Assembly: GCA_900474095.1 (NCBI GenBank)
Contig: UCOA01000016.1
Location: forward strand, 1-37,458
Direction: 5' to 3'
DNA: 37,458 nucleotides
Source: Hyphomicrobiales bacterium
GTDB taxonomy: Bacteria > Pseudomonadota > Alphaproteobacteria > Rhizobiales > Rhizobiaceae
The position numbers and the translations under genes are program-made. Shown piece by piece: positions 8,907 through 17,255 of this stretch; positions within the stretch are counted from its first letter, which is position 1, and each line of letters opens with the position of its first letter. The notes beneath the pieces were generated by a model, which had not been told where the DNA came from, searched no databases, and saw only the letters and a program-made list of their open reading frames with translations.

Positions 8907-8943
8907 GCCGCGATCTTGACAGTAGATCGCGGCTTCTTTTTTT
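8907..8943 (+). terminator. Intrinsic terminator of ahcY
   Basis: A perfect 10-bp stem GCCGCGATCT / AGATCGCGGC with a 7-nt loop is followed by TTCTTTTTTTT. It overlaps the start of a long upstream extension of the divL frame and is a main reason for rejecting that extension. Confidence 0.93.
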
Positions 8944-9278
8944 GCCTCGCCCTTTCCGACGATTCACCGAAGGCGTATGTTTTTGGGACAATGATTCGTG
9001 ACAAGGATGAAGTTCAGCGCGTCGCGAATGGGATGTCTTGTCTTTTATGCGGCAAACAGACGGAGACATGCCGGACTGCAATCGGAATTGACCGAGGCCT
9101 GCCGTGGGCAGGATTTCGATTTCGCACTACGTGGCGATTTGCAACCGGACTGAAGACCTTGTACGGGCTCCGCCGAAAGGTCGGGGCACGCTTCAAGGTG
9201 TTGAATACACATAAGATCGTCCGTGATTCGGGTTTTCGGGTCATGGCATCCTACGTGATGCAAACGGGGAAGCATTCC
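8944..9278 (+). promoter_or_regulatory. divL upstream region with three GANTC sites
   Basis: A gene-free 335-bp stretch (403 bp from the ahcY stop). The reading frame of divL stays open through it, but the translation shows no domain and the nearest good ribosome site is at 9266. Three GATTC (GANTC) sites occur at 8961, 8993 and 9225; CcrM methylates GANTC and GcrA reads it in cell-cycle genes. About one site is expected by chance, so the excess is mild. No TTAA-N7-TTAA CtrA site is seen. Confidence 0.4.
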
Positions 9279-11756
9279 ATGGAAACAGGTCCTTCGAAAC
9301 GCGCCGGCGGCCGGATTCCGTCCTTGCTGCGCCGGTTCATGGCGGGTTCCGCGCTTGCGGTCTGCGCCGGCCCTGCGCTTGCGGCGGTCGAAGGCACCAC
9401 GGCAGGCGTTTTCCATTCCTCCGAAGTCGTCACTTTTTCCGTCCTGGTCGGGGTGATTTCGGCGGCGATGATCTCCGCCATCTGGCTGATCCGCCAGCGG
9501 GGCAACATCGAAATCGACAACCGCGAACTGAACGCGGCACTGGCCGACGCCAATCACAAGATTTCGCGTTTTCAGGCACTGATCGCCGACAAGAACCGCC
9601 GCATTGTCGTCTGGGAAGGCTTCGCGAACAAGCCGGAGTTCCTGGGACAACTGCCTGTCGAAACGGGCGCTCCGCAGGATGACCGTGATTTCCTCGCTTT
9701 CGGCCGCTGGATCAAATCCCAGTCTGCCTCCGAACTCGAGAAGGCCATTGAGCTTTTGCGCTCCAGCGCCCAGAGCTTCGATCTGGTCGTTGAAACCACA
9801 CGCGGCGAAATCATCGAGACGCAGGGCCGTGTCTCCGGTGGCCGGGCTTTCGTTCGCTTCGTCGCGCTCAACAATCTGCGCGCCGAGCTTGCCGAAATGA
9901 AACTGGAGAGGGATCGCCTGCACGGATCGCTTCTCAGCCTTCAGACTGTGCTCGACGCTACCGATCTGCCGGTCTGGCAGCGCGGTGCCGACGGCGCGCT
10001 CCTTTGGGTCAATGAAGCCTATGCGGAGGCGGTGGAGGCCGCCGATCCGGGTGCTGCGGTGAAGGAAGGCCGCGAGCTTCTGGCGACGGTGGCGCGTGAA
10101 AGGATCCGTGCGCTCAGCACCTATGACCCAGCCTATCGTGAAAAAGTCTCCACCGTGGTCCGGGGGAACCGGACATTCTTCGACGTGGTCGATGCCAGGA
10201 GCCCGGCCGGATCGGCTGGCATCGCGATCAATGTCTCGGATACCGAGGCTGTTCGCGAGGAGCTGAACCGCACCCTGAAAAGCCACGCCGAGACTCTCGA
10301 CCATTTGGCGACGCCCGTTGCCATCTTCGACGGCAGCCAGCGTCTGCAGTTCTACAACCAGGCCTTCCAGCGACTCTGGGATCTCGACATGGGCTTCCTC
10401 GAACGCAAGCCGGGCAACGGCGAGATTCTCGACCGGCTGCGCGCTGCCGCAAAGCTGCCCGAGCAATTGAACTGGAAACAGTGGAAGGAAAATGCGCTCT
10501 CAGTCTATCAGGCGCTCGACACGCAATCCGATCTCTGGCACCTGCCGAACGGCCAGACGCTGCGTGTTTTCGCAACCGCCCGGCCACAAGGCGGCGCGAC
10601 CTGGGTATTCGAGAACCTGACGGAAAAGGTCGATCTCGAAACCCGCTACAATACTCTGGTGCAGGTTCAGGGCGAGACCATCGACCATCTGTCCGAAGGC
10701 GTTGCCGTGTTCGGGCCGGATGGGCGCATCAAGCTGTCCAACCCAGCCTTCCGCGCGCTTTGGGGCGTCACCGAGGCGGAAGCCAAGCCCGGCACGCACA
10801 TCCGCGCCATCGAGCAGGTCTGCGCGCCATCCTACGACCGGCCGGACGGCTGGAAGCGGTTCTCGCATCTTATTACCAGCTTCGACGACGAGCGGCCGTC
10901 CTGCCAGGGCATCCTCGAACTGCGTACCGGTCTCATTCTGGATTTCGCCGTCATCCCGCTGCCGAATGCGCAGACGATGCTGACCTTCGTCAACATCACC
11001 GACAGCGTGCGCGTCGAGCGGGCGCTGACCGAAAAGAACGAAGCGCTGCGGATGGCCGATCATCTGAAGAACGACTTCGTCCAGCACGTCTCCTACGAGC
11101 TGCGCTCGCCGCTGACCAACATCATTGGTTTTGCCGATCTGTTGAAGACGCCCGCTTTCGGCACTTTGACGGAGCGGCAGGCGGAGTATGTCGATCACAT
11201 CTCGACCTCCTCCTCGTTGCTGCTGACGATCGTCAACGATATTCTCGATCTCGCGACCGTCGATGCCGGCATCGTTGAACTCGACCTGTCCGAAATCAAC
11301 CTGACCGACTTCCTCGACGAAGTCTCCCTTCAGATGGCCGATCGGCTGCAGGAAAGTGCCGTGACGCTGCAGATCGATACGCCCGATATGCTCGGCCTGT
11401 TCGTCGCCGACCACCAGCGACTGAAGCAGATACTCATCAAGCTCCTGACCAATGCCGCCAATTTCGCGCCCGACGGCAGCACAGTCAGCCTGAGATGCCG
11501 CCGCGACGGCAGCGATTTCGTCTTCAGCGTGACCGACAACGGCCCCGGCATTCCGCAGGATGTTCTCGATACTGTGTTCAACCGGTTCGAAAGCCATGGA
11601 ACACGCGGGGGTGCCGGTCTTGGGCTTTCCATCGTCGAGAGCTTCGTCAGCCTGCATCATGGTACGGTGTCGATCCGCAGTCACGAAGGCGAAGGAACGG
11701 AAGTGACGTGTCGCATCCCCTCGGGCGATCTTCCGAAATTCGCAGCGGCGGAATGA
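9279..11756 (+). CDS. divL: Cell-cycle pseudokinase/sensor DivL
   Basis: An 825-residue protein. An N-terminal hydrophobic segment (about 20-37) and a TM helix (about 50-71) precede a short coiled region, three PAS-like domains (about 220-285, 337-400, 464-535), a DHp domain (about 590-665) and an intact HATPase domain (DNGPGI, GAGLGLSIV). The DHp box reads HVSYELRSPL: Y606 replaces the phospho-acceptor His, the hallmark of DivL, which binds DivK~P and modulates CckA rather than acting as a normal kinase. ATG 9279 is chosen for the GGGGAAG site 6 nt upstream; ATGs at 9243 and 9258 lack one. Neighbours (tsaE, addBA, trxA) agree with the DivL locus as I recall it in Agrobacterium. Confidence 0.9.
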   Translation: METGPSKRAGGRIPSLLRRFMAGSALAVCAGPALAAVEGTTAGVFHSSEVVTFSVLVGVISAAMISAIWLIRQRGNIEIDNRELNAALADANHKISRFQALIADKNRRIVVWEGFANKPEFLGQLPVETGAPQDDRDFLAFGRWIKSQSASELEKAIELLRSSAQSFDLVVETTRGEIIETQGRVSGGRAFVRFVALNNLRAELAEMKLERDRLHGSLLSLQTVLDATDLPVWQRGADGALLWVNEAYAEAVEAADPGAAVKEGRELLATVARERIRALSTYDPAYREKVSTVVRGNRTFFDVVDARSPAGSAGIAINVSDTEAVREELNRTLKSHAETLDHLATPVAIFDGSQRLQFYNQAFQRLWDLDMGFLERKPGNGEILDRLRAAAKLPEQLNWKQWKENALSVYQALDTQSDLWHLPNGQTLRVFATARPQGGATWVFENLTEKVDLETRYNTLVQVQGETIDHLSEGVAVFGPDGRIKLSNPAFRALWGVTEAEAKPGTHIRAIEQVCAPSYDRPDGWKRFSHLITSFDDERPSCQGILELRTGLILDFAVIPLPNAQTMLTFVNITDSVRVERALTEKNEALRMADHLKNDFVQHVSYELRSPLTNIIGFADLLKTPAFGTLTERQAEYVDHISTSSSLLLTIVNDILDLATVDAGIVELDLSEINLTDFLDEVSLQMADRLQESAVTLQIDTPDMLGLFVADHQRLKQILIKLLTNAANFAPDGSTVSLRCRRDGSDFVFSVTDNGPGIPQDVLDTVFNRFESHGTRGGAGLGLSIVESFVSLHHGTVSIRSHEGEGTEVTCRIPSGDLPKFAAAE

Positions 11757-13246
11757 TGCAAGACGTTACACTTTTCCTGAAAGACGAGGCCGCGACCATT
11801 CAACTCGGCGAGGATCTGGCGCTGGCCCTGAAACCGAGTGACTGCCTGGCGCTCTCCGGCGATCTCGGCGCCGGCAAATCGACGCTCGCCCGCGCCTTCC
11901 TGCGCGCCATGGCCGACGACGAGGCGCTCGAGGTGCCGAGCCCGACCTTCACCCTGGTGCAAAGCTACGACCTGCGCATTCCGGTTTCGCATTTCGACCT
12001 CTACCGGCTGGCAGATGTGTCCGAACTGGACGAACTCGGTCTCGACGAAGCGCTCTCGGATGGCATCTGCCTGGTGGAATGGCCGGAAAACGCGCTGGCG
12101 GCACTGCCGAAAACGCGCTTGACGGCAACCTTTTCCCACCTCGATGACGGACGTCGCGTCACCATTTCCGGCGACCCGGTGGCCCTGGCGCGGATCGAGC
12201 GCAGCCTTGCAATCCGTTCCTTCCTGCAAAACGGCGGATATGGAGAGGCAAAGCGCCGGCATCTGAGCGGCGATGCGTCGGCGCGCGCCTATGAGCGGAT
12301 TCTGGCCGAGGGGCAACCACTGCGAATTCTGATGGATGCGGCCCGCCACAAGCCGGGGCAGATCCTGCAGGACGGCAAATATTACCAGCAGTTGGCGCAT
12401 CTCGCCGAAGACGTCATTCCGTTCGTTGCCATTGCGCGCGATATCCGGGACAAAGGCTTCTGTGCACCGCAAGTTTACCAAACCGATCTCGACGCCGGCA
12501 TCCTTCTGATCGAAAATCTCGGTAGCGACGGCATCCTCGATGCGGATGGAAAGCCGATCGCTGAACGTTATCTGGAAAGTGTTCGCGTCCTCGCGCATCT
12601 GCACGCGCAGCCGGTAACGCGCGACATACCCCTGACCGATACCATCACGCACCACATCCCCGATTTCGATCGCACGGCGATGAAGATCGAAACCAGCCTG
12701 CTGATCGACTGGTATCTTCCTTGGAAGCGCGGCGAGAAGGCCTCCGATGTAGAGCGCGCCGAATATTTCGCAGTCTGGAATTCGTTGATCGATCTGCTCG
12801 GCACGTCGGAACAAAAGCTGCTGCTGCGGGATTTCCATTCGCCAAACATCATCTGGCGCGATGAGCGCTCCGGCTTCGACCGTGTCGGCATCATCGATTT
12901 CCAGGACGCGATGATCGGCCCGACGGCCTATGACGTGGCATCCATCACACAGGATGCGCGGGTGACGATCGAGCCGGACCTCTGCGATGAGATGCTCTCG
13001 CTCTACTGCTCGGAACGCCACGCTCTCGGCGATTTCGACGAAACGACGTTCCGGCGCGACTGGCATCTGATGTCGGCACAGCGCAACTGCAAGCTTGTCG
13101 GCATCTGGGTCCGGCTGATGCAGCGCGACGGCAAGCCCTTCTACATGAAGCACATGCCGCGGACATTTTCCTATCTTCAGGTGGCCCTTGAACATCAGGC
13201 GCTCGCGCCCTTGCGCGAATGGTGCATAAAGGCAGGAATCCTTTAA
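11753..13246 (+). CDS. Bifunctional TsaE / AmgK-type sugar kinase fusion
   Basis: A 497-residue fusion. Residues 1-150 are TsaE, the ATPase of t6A tRNA modification: P-loop GDLGAGKST (36-44), the VPSPTFTL motif and HFDLYRL (80-86). From about residue 155 a phosphotransferase of the aminoglycoside-kinase fold follows, with the catalytic loop RDFHSPN (D360, N365) and the metal-binding IIDFQD. The adjacent murU indicates this half is AmgK, which phosphorylates MurNAc (and GlcNAc) at the anomeric position in peptidoglycan recycling. It overlaps the divL stop (AATGATG; ATG 11756 is an alternative start). This fusion is known in Rhizobiales annotations; why the halves are fused is not evident. Confidence 0.93.
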   Translation: MMQDVTLFLKDEAATIQLGEDLALALKPSDCLALSGDLGAGKSTLARAFLRAMADDEALEVPSPTFTLVQSYDLRIPVSHFDLYRLADVSELDELGLDEALSDGICLVEWPENALAALPKTRLTATFSHLDDGRRVTISGDPVALARIERSLAIRSFLQNGGYGEAKRRHLSGDASARAYERILAEGQPLRILMDAARHKPGQILQDGKYYQQLAHLAEDVIPFVAIARDIRDKGFCAPQVYQTDLDAGILLIENLGSDGILDADGKPIAERYLESVRVLAHLHAQPVTRDIPLTDTITHHIPDFDRTAMKIETSLLIDWYLPWKRGEKASDVERAEYFAVWNSLIDLLGTSEQKLLLRDFHSPNIIWRDERSGFDRVGIIDFQDAMIGPTAYDVASITQDARVTIEPDLCDEMLSLYCSERHALGDFDETTFRRDWHLMSAQRNCKLVGIWVRLMQRDGKPFYMKHMPRTFSYLQVALEHQALAPLREWCIKAGIL

Positions 13247-13249
13247 AGC

Positions 13250-13265
13250 GCGTCAAACTTGACGC
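13250..13265. repeat. Short inverted repeat after tsaE-amgK
   Basis: Seven-bp arms GCGTCAA and TTGACGC are separated by AC, 4 nt after the stop codon and 69 bp before murU. There is no T tract. It could be a binding site or a weak mRNA hairpin; the role is unknown. Confidence 0.35.
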
Positions 13266-13333
13266 ACAAAGGTCGCTATAACACTTTGAACTCCCGAATC
13301 ACCGGCTAACGTTCAGTGGATCAAGTGCTGCCT

Positions 13334-14065
13334 ATGCCTATCAAGAATGCCATGGTGCTCGCCGCGGGGCTCGGCACCCGCCTGCGCCCCATTACCGATA
13401 CCATACCGAAACCGCTGGTGCGCATCGCCGGGAAACCGATGATCGACTATGCGCTCGATGCGATCGAAGGCGCCGGGGTCGAGACGGCGGCGGTCAACGT
13501 CCACCATTTCGCCGATCAGATGGAAGCGCATCTGAAGGACAGACGCCGGCCCAGGATCGTCATTTCCGACGAGCGGGAATCGCTGCTAAATTCCGGGGGC
13601 GGTCTTGCCAAGGGCTTGAAACTGCTCGACGACGGCCCTGTCCTGGTGATGAACGCCGACCTCTTCTGGGTCGGCGAAAAGCCTGGGGCGCCCTCCAATC
13701 TCGAACGGCTTGCATCGTTCTTCGACGCGAAAACCATGGACATGGCGCTGCTCTGTGTGCGCAACGAGGACACGACCGGTCATAACGGCAAGCTGGATTT
13801 TTCGCTTGGTTCGGACGGCCGTCTTTGCCGATACGGGGAGGGCCTGGAAAACCCGGTCGTCTATGCCGGTGCGATCGCCCTGCACAGCCGGCTTTTCGCC
13901 GACGCTCCGGAGGACGCCTTCAATCTCAACATCTATTTCGACAGGGCGATCGCCAGAGACAGGCTGTTTGGCATCGTGCTGGAAGGTCACTGGCTGACCG
14001 TTGGAACGCCGGAAGCGATCGGCGAGGCAGAGGAGGCGATCCGGCGCTTCCAGACAGGAGCCTGA
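13334..14065 (+). CDS. murU: MurNAc-1-phosphate uridylyltransferase MurU
   Basis: A 243-residue nucleotidyltransferase with the signature LAAGLGTRLRPITDTIPKPL at the N-terminus (G12-R18 bind the nucleotide) and NADLFW as the metal-binding region. MurU turns MurNAc-1-P and UTP into UDP-MurNAc, bypassing de novo synthesis and giving fosfomycin tolerance in organisms that have it. Placement right after the AmgK-bearing gene supports this over a general sugar-1-phosphate transferase. Start choice: ATG 13334 (MPIKNAMVLAAG); a GTG at 13316 in frame is possible, and neither has a strong ribosome site. addB begins 4 nt after the stop. Confidence 0.88.
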   Translation: MPIKNAMVLAAGLGTRLRPITDTIPKPLVRIAGKPMIDYALDAIEGAGVETAAVNVHHFADQMEAHLKDRRRPRIVISDERESLLNSGGGLAKGLKLLDDGPVLVMNADLFWVGEKPGAPSNLERLASFFDAKTMDMALLCVRNEDTTGHNGKLDFSLGSDGRLCRYGEGLENPVVYAGAIALHSRLFADAPEDAFNLNIYFDRAIARDRLFGIVLEGHWLTVGTPEAIGEAEEAIRRFQTGA

Positions 14066-14069
14066 GGTC

Positions 14070-17000
14070 GTGGCGGTAACCGTTTCCAACGTTTTCACTG
14101 TTCCGCCGGGCCTTCCCTTTCTGAAGACGCTGGTCGAAAAGCTGTGCTCCGGCGAACTGGTGCCCGGTTTTCGCTATGCGGGGGCCGATCCTCTCGCCCT
14201 TGCCGGCATTACGATCTTCGTGCCGACCCGCCGCTCGGCGCGCGTCCTGCGCTCGGAACTGGTCGATTGCCTCGGCGGCCGCTCGGCGATCCTGCCGATG
14301 ATCCGGGCCTTGGGTGAAACCGACGACGACAGCGGGTTCTTCGACGCGGAAATCCCGGCGATCCTCGATCTGGCGCCGCCTCTGCCGAACACCGCCCGGC
14401 TGATCGAGCTTGGCCGCATCATCCTCGCCTGGCGCAACCAGCTTCCGAAGGCCGTGGTCGATGTGCACGCGGAAAGCCCGCTGATAGCGCCGGCGAGCCC
14501 CGCCGACGCAATCTGGCTCGCCCGCAATCTTTCCGAGATGATCGACGCCATGGAAACAGAAGAGCTGGATTGGGAGGCGCTCGATAAACTGGACGCCGCC
14601 GACCATGCGCTGTGGTGGCAGCTGACGCTTGAATTCCTCAAGATCGCCCGCATCTACTGGCCGCGGCGGCTGGAGGAGCTCAAGCAATCATCGCCGGCCC
14701 GCCACCGCAATGCCATCCTCGAGGCGGAGACGCAGCGCATTGCCGCCGGCAAGGTCACCGGGCCGATCATCATCGCCGGATCGACCGGCTCTATCCCGGC
14801 GACGGCCAGGCTGATCGCCGCAGTGCAGAAATTGCCGAACGGCACCATCGTGCTTCCCGGTCTCGACCGGACGATGAGCAATTCGGAATGGATGATGATC
14901 GCGCCGGAAACAGCTGCGTTGACCGGTGATCCGGCAAGCCGCAGCCATCCGCAATACGGCTTCTTCCGCCTGCTGAACCGCATGGGCATTGACCGCCATG
15001 AGGTCATGCCGCTCGGCACAGCGGACAATGATCTCGATTATCGCGCGGAAATCATGTCCCGCTCCCTTTTGCCGGTTCAGGCAACGAGCAGCTGGACCGC
15101 CCTTCGCCGAGCCCTAGATCAGGACCAGCTTACGGACGCCTTCAAGGATGCCGCGCTGATCGAAACGGCCAACGAACGCGAGGAGGCGACGGCGATCGCT
15201 ATCGCCCTCCGGCTCGCCTTGCACGGCAGCGACGAAAGCCAGGCCGCACTGATCACCCCCGACCGCGACCTTGCCCGGCGGGTGGCGGCGGAACTTTTGC
15301 GGTTTGGCATCGAGGCCGACGATTCGGCTGGTACACCGCTTTCCGCCACAGGCCCCGGTAGCCTGACGCGGTTGCTTCTTGAAGCCACGCTGCGGCCGGG
15401 CGATCCGGTGGCGATCACCGGGCTGCTGAAACATCCGCTGGCACGCTTCGGTCTGCCCACGGATGTCATGAACTCAACGGCAGAGACGCTGGAGCTGATG
15501 GCACTACGCGGCGGCACCGGCAGCGCCGATATTTCCGAACTGGAGAGCCTTCTCGACGAGGCCCTCCAGCACGAAAGGAACAAAAGACATCTGCCGGAAT
15601 GGCGCAGCCGGATCGACGAGGCAGCAATCGAGCAGGCCCGCGACCTTGCCCGGCGCATTGCCGCCGCTGTGGAACCTCTGGCTGGAACGCTGGTGCGCCA
15701 TCACAGAACCGGCCGTGGCCTGACCGCAGCCTTGACGCTTGCCGAATGGGCGGAAAAAACCGGCGCCGCGCTGGAAGCCGCCACCGTTGACGAACGCGGC
15801 AGTCTTGCCGGTCTCTGGTCGGGTGAAGCCGGCGAAGCCCTGGCGGCCCTTTTGCGCTCCGTCATCGACACCGAGGGCCAAATGACCGCCGACGGACCCC
15901 AATGGAGCGACATCATGGAGGCGCTATCGGCGAGCGAGGCGATCAAGCCGCGCTCCATGCGCCATCCCCGCGTGTTTATCTTCGGCGCATTGGAATCCCG
16001 TCTGCAGAGCGTCGATCTCGTCGTTCTCGGCGGAATGAACGAAGGCACCTGGCCCGGACAAACCGCCAACGATCCTTTCCTGTCGCGCATCATGAAAACG
16101 TCCATCGGCCTGGAGCCGCCGGAGCGGCGGATCGGACAGCTGGCGCACGATTTCCAGATGGCCTGCGGCACGCGCAAGCTCGTCCTGACACGGGCGACGC
16201 GCAAGGGCGCTACGCCCACCGTCGCCTCGCGCTGGCTGCAACGGCTTCTCGCCGTCGGCGGCCGCGATTTCGCAGCAAGGCTTCGCGAGAACGGCAAGGA
16301 TTATCATCATTGGGCGGGCATGCTGGATCAAGGGGTTACGCAGCCACTGGCGACCCGCCCGGAGCCGAGACCTTCGCCGGAACTGCAGCCGCGCAGCTAT
16401 TCCTTCAGCGAAGTCGCCCGCCTGCGGCGCGATCCCTATGCTGTCTATGCCAAGCGAATCCTGCGCCTGCAGCCGATCGATCCCTTCAACCGCGATCCGG
16501 GTGCGGCCGAGCGCGGTACGCTCTATCACAAGATCGTCGAACGTTTCGTCCGCGCCGGTCTCGATCCCGCGTCGCCGAAAGCGATGCAGGAAATGAGCCG
16601 GCTGATCAACGAAGCCTTCGACGAGCAGGCTCTGCCCGCCCATATCGACGTCGTCTGGCGCCCGCGCTTTGCAGCCGTCGGCAAGGCGTTCATCGAGTGG
16701 GAAATCGCCCGCCACTCCGATATCCGGAAATCCTATACGGAGCTCTATGCCTCTATGGAGATCGGTGTCGAGGACATCAAGCTGACCGGCATTGCCGACC
16801 GTATCGATATTCTCGGCGATGGCAGCGCCGTTCTGATCGACTATAAGACCGGTTCCAGCCCCTCGGTCAACGAGGCGCGTGCGCTGCTTGATCCGCAACT
16901 GGCGCTCGAGGCCGCCGCGCTGAAGGCCGGCGCCTTCAAGCACGCGGGCGCACGGCATCCGCAGTCGCTGGTCTATGTCCGGCTGAAACCCGGCGAACGA

Positions 17001-17255
17001 TTTAAACCTGAAGAAGTCAATAACGCACACGTCAAGGCGCGCGCCAATGTCGAAACCAAGTCGGCAAACCAATTGGCAGACGAATCGCTGAACGAGCTGA
17101 AGGGGCTCCTCACCGCCCTGATGAACGGCAAATACGGCTTTGCCTCACGCGTGATCGTGCAGAAAGAGCGCGACTACGGCGGCGAGTATGATCATCTTGC
17201 CCGTGTTGCCGAATGGGCGACCGCCGAAAGCGAGGAGGATGCCAATGAGGGATGA
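14070..17255 (+). CDS. addB: AddB, double-strand-break repair nuclease subunit
   Basis: A 1061-residue AddB of the alphaproteobacterial type. It has an inactivated helicase-like body and a C-terminal RecB-family nuclease domain (GIADRID, then the catalytic LIDYKTGSSP and the DPQLALEAA motif). The N-terminus NVFTVPPGLPFLKTLVEKL lacks a Walker A, and the nuclease region (DPYAVYAKRILRL) has no Cys where Fe-S AddB proteins carry CPY, so it neither binds ATP there nor holds a cluster. With AddA it processes DNA ends for RecA. The start GTG 14070 follows AGGAG by 9 nt; an upstream frame overlapping murU is discarded. It overlaps addA by 11 bp. Confidence 0.95.
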   Translation: MAVTVSNVFTVPPGLPFLKTLVEKLCSGELVPGFRYAGADPLALAGITIFVPTRRSARVLRSELVDCLGGRSAILPMIRALGETDDDSGFFDAEIPAILDLAPPLPNTARLIELGRIILAWRNQLPKAVVDVHAESPLIAPASPADAIWLARNLSEMIDAMETEELDWEALDKLDAADHALWWQLTLEFLKIARIYWPRRLEELKQSSPARHRNAILEAETQRIAAGKVTGPIIIAGSTGSIPATARLIAAVQKLPNGTIVLPGLDRTMSNSEWMMIAPETAALTGDPASRSHPQYGFFRLLNRMGIDRHEVMPLGTADNDLDYRAEIMSRSLLPVQATSSWTALRRALDQDQLTDAFKDAALIETANEREEATAIAIALRLALHGSDESQAALITPDRDLARRVAAELLRFGIEADDSAGTPLSATGPGSLTRLLLEATLRPGDPVAITGLLKHPLARFGLPTDVMNSTAETLELMALRGGTGSADISELESLLDEALQHERNKRHLPEWRSRIDEAAIEQARDLARRIAAAVEPLAGTLVRHHRTGRGLTAALTLAEWAEKTGAALEAATVDERGSLAGLWSGEAGEALAALLRSVIDTEGQMTADGPQWSDIMEALSASEAIKPRSMRHPRVFIFGALESRLQSVDLVVLGGMNEGTWPGQTANDPFLSRIMKTSIGLEPPERRIGQLAHDFQMACGTRKLVLTRATRKGATPTVASRWLQRLLAVGGRDFAARLRENGKDYHHWAGMLDQGVTQPLATRPEPRPSPELQPRSYSFSEVARLRRDPYAVYAKRILRLQPIDPFNRDPGAAERGTLYHKIVERFVRAGLDPASPKAMQEMSRLINEAFDEQALPAHIDVVWRPRFAAVGKAFIEWEIARHSDIRKSYTELYASMEIGVEDIKLTGIADRIDILGDGSAVLIDYKTGSSPSVNEARALLDPQLALEAAALKAGAFKHAGARHPQSLVYVRLKPGERFKPEEVNNAHVKARANVETKSANQLADESLNELKGLLTALMNGKYGFASRVIVQKERDYGGEYDHLARVAEWATAESEEDANEG

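Noticed and set aside
8916-9278. Long N-terminal extension of DivL
   Set aside because: It begins inside the ahcY terminator and shows no domain; the first good ribosome site is at 9266-9272.
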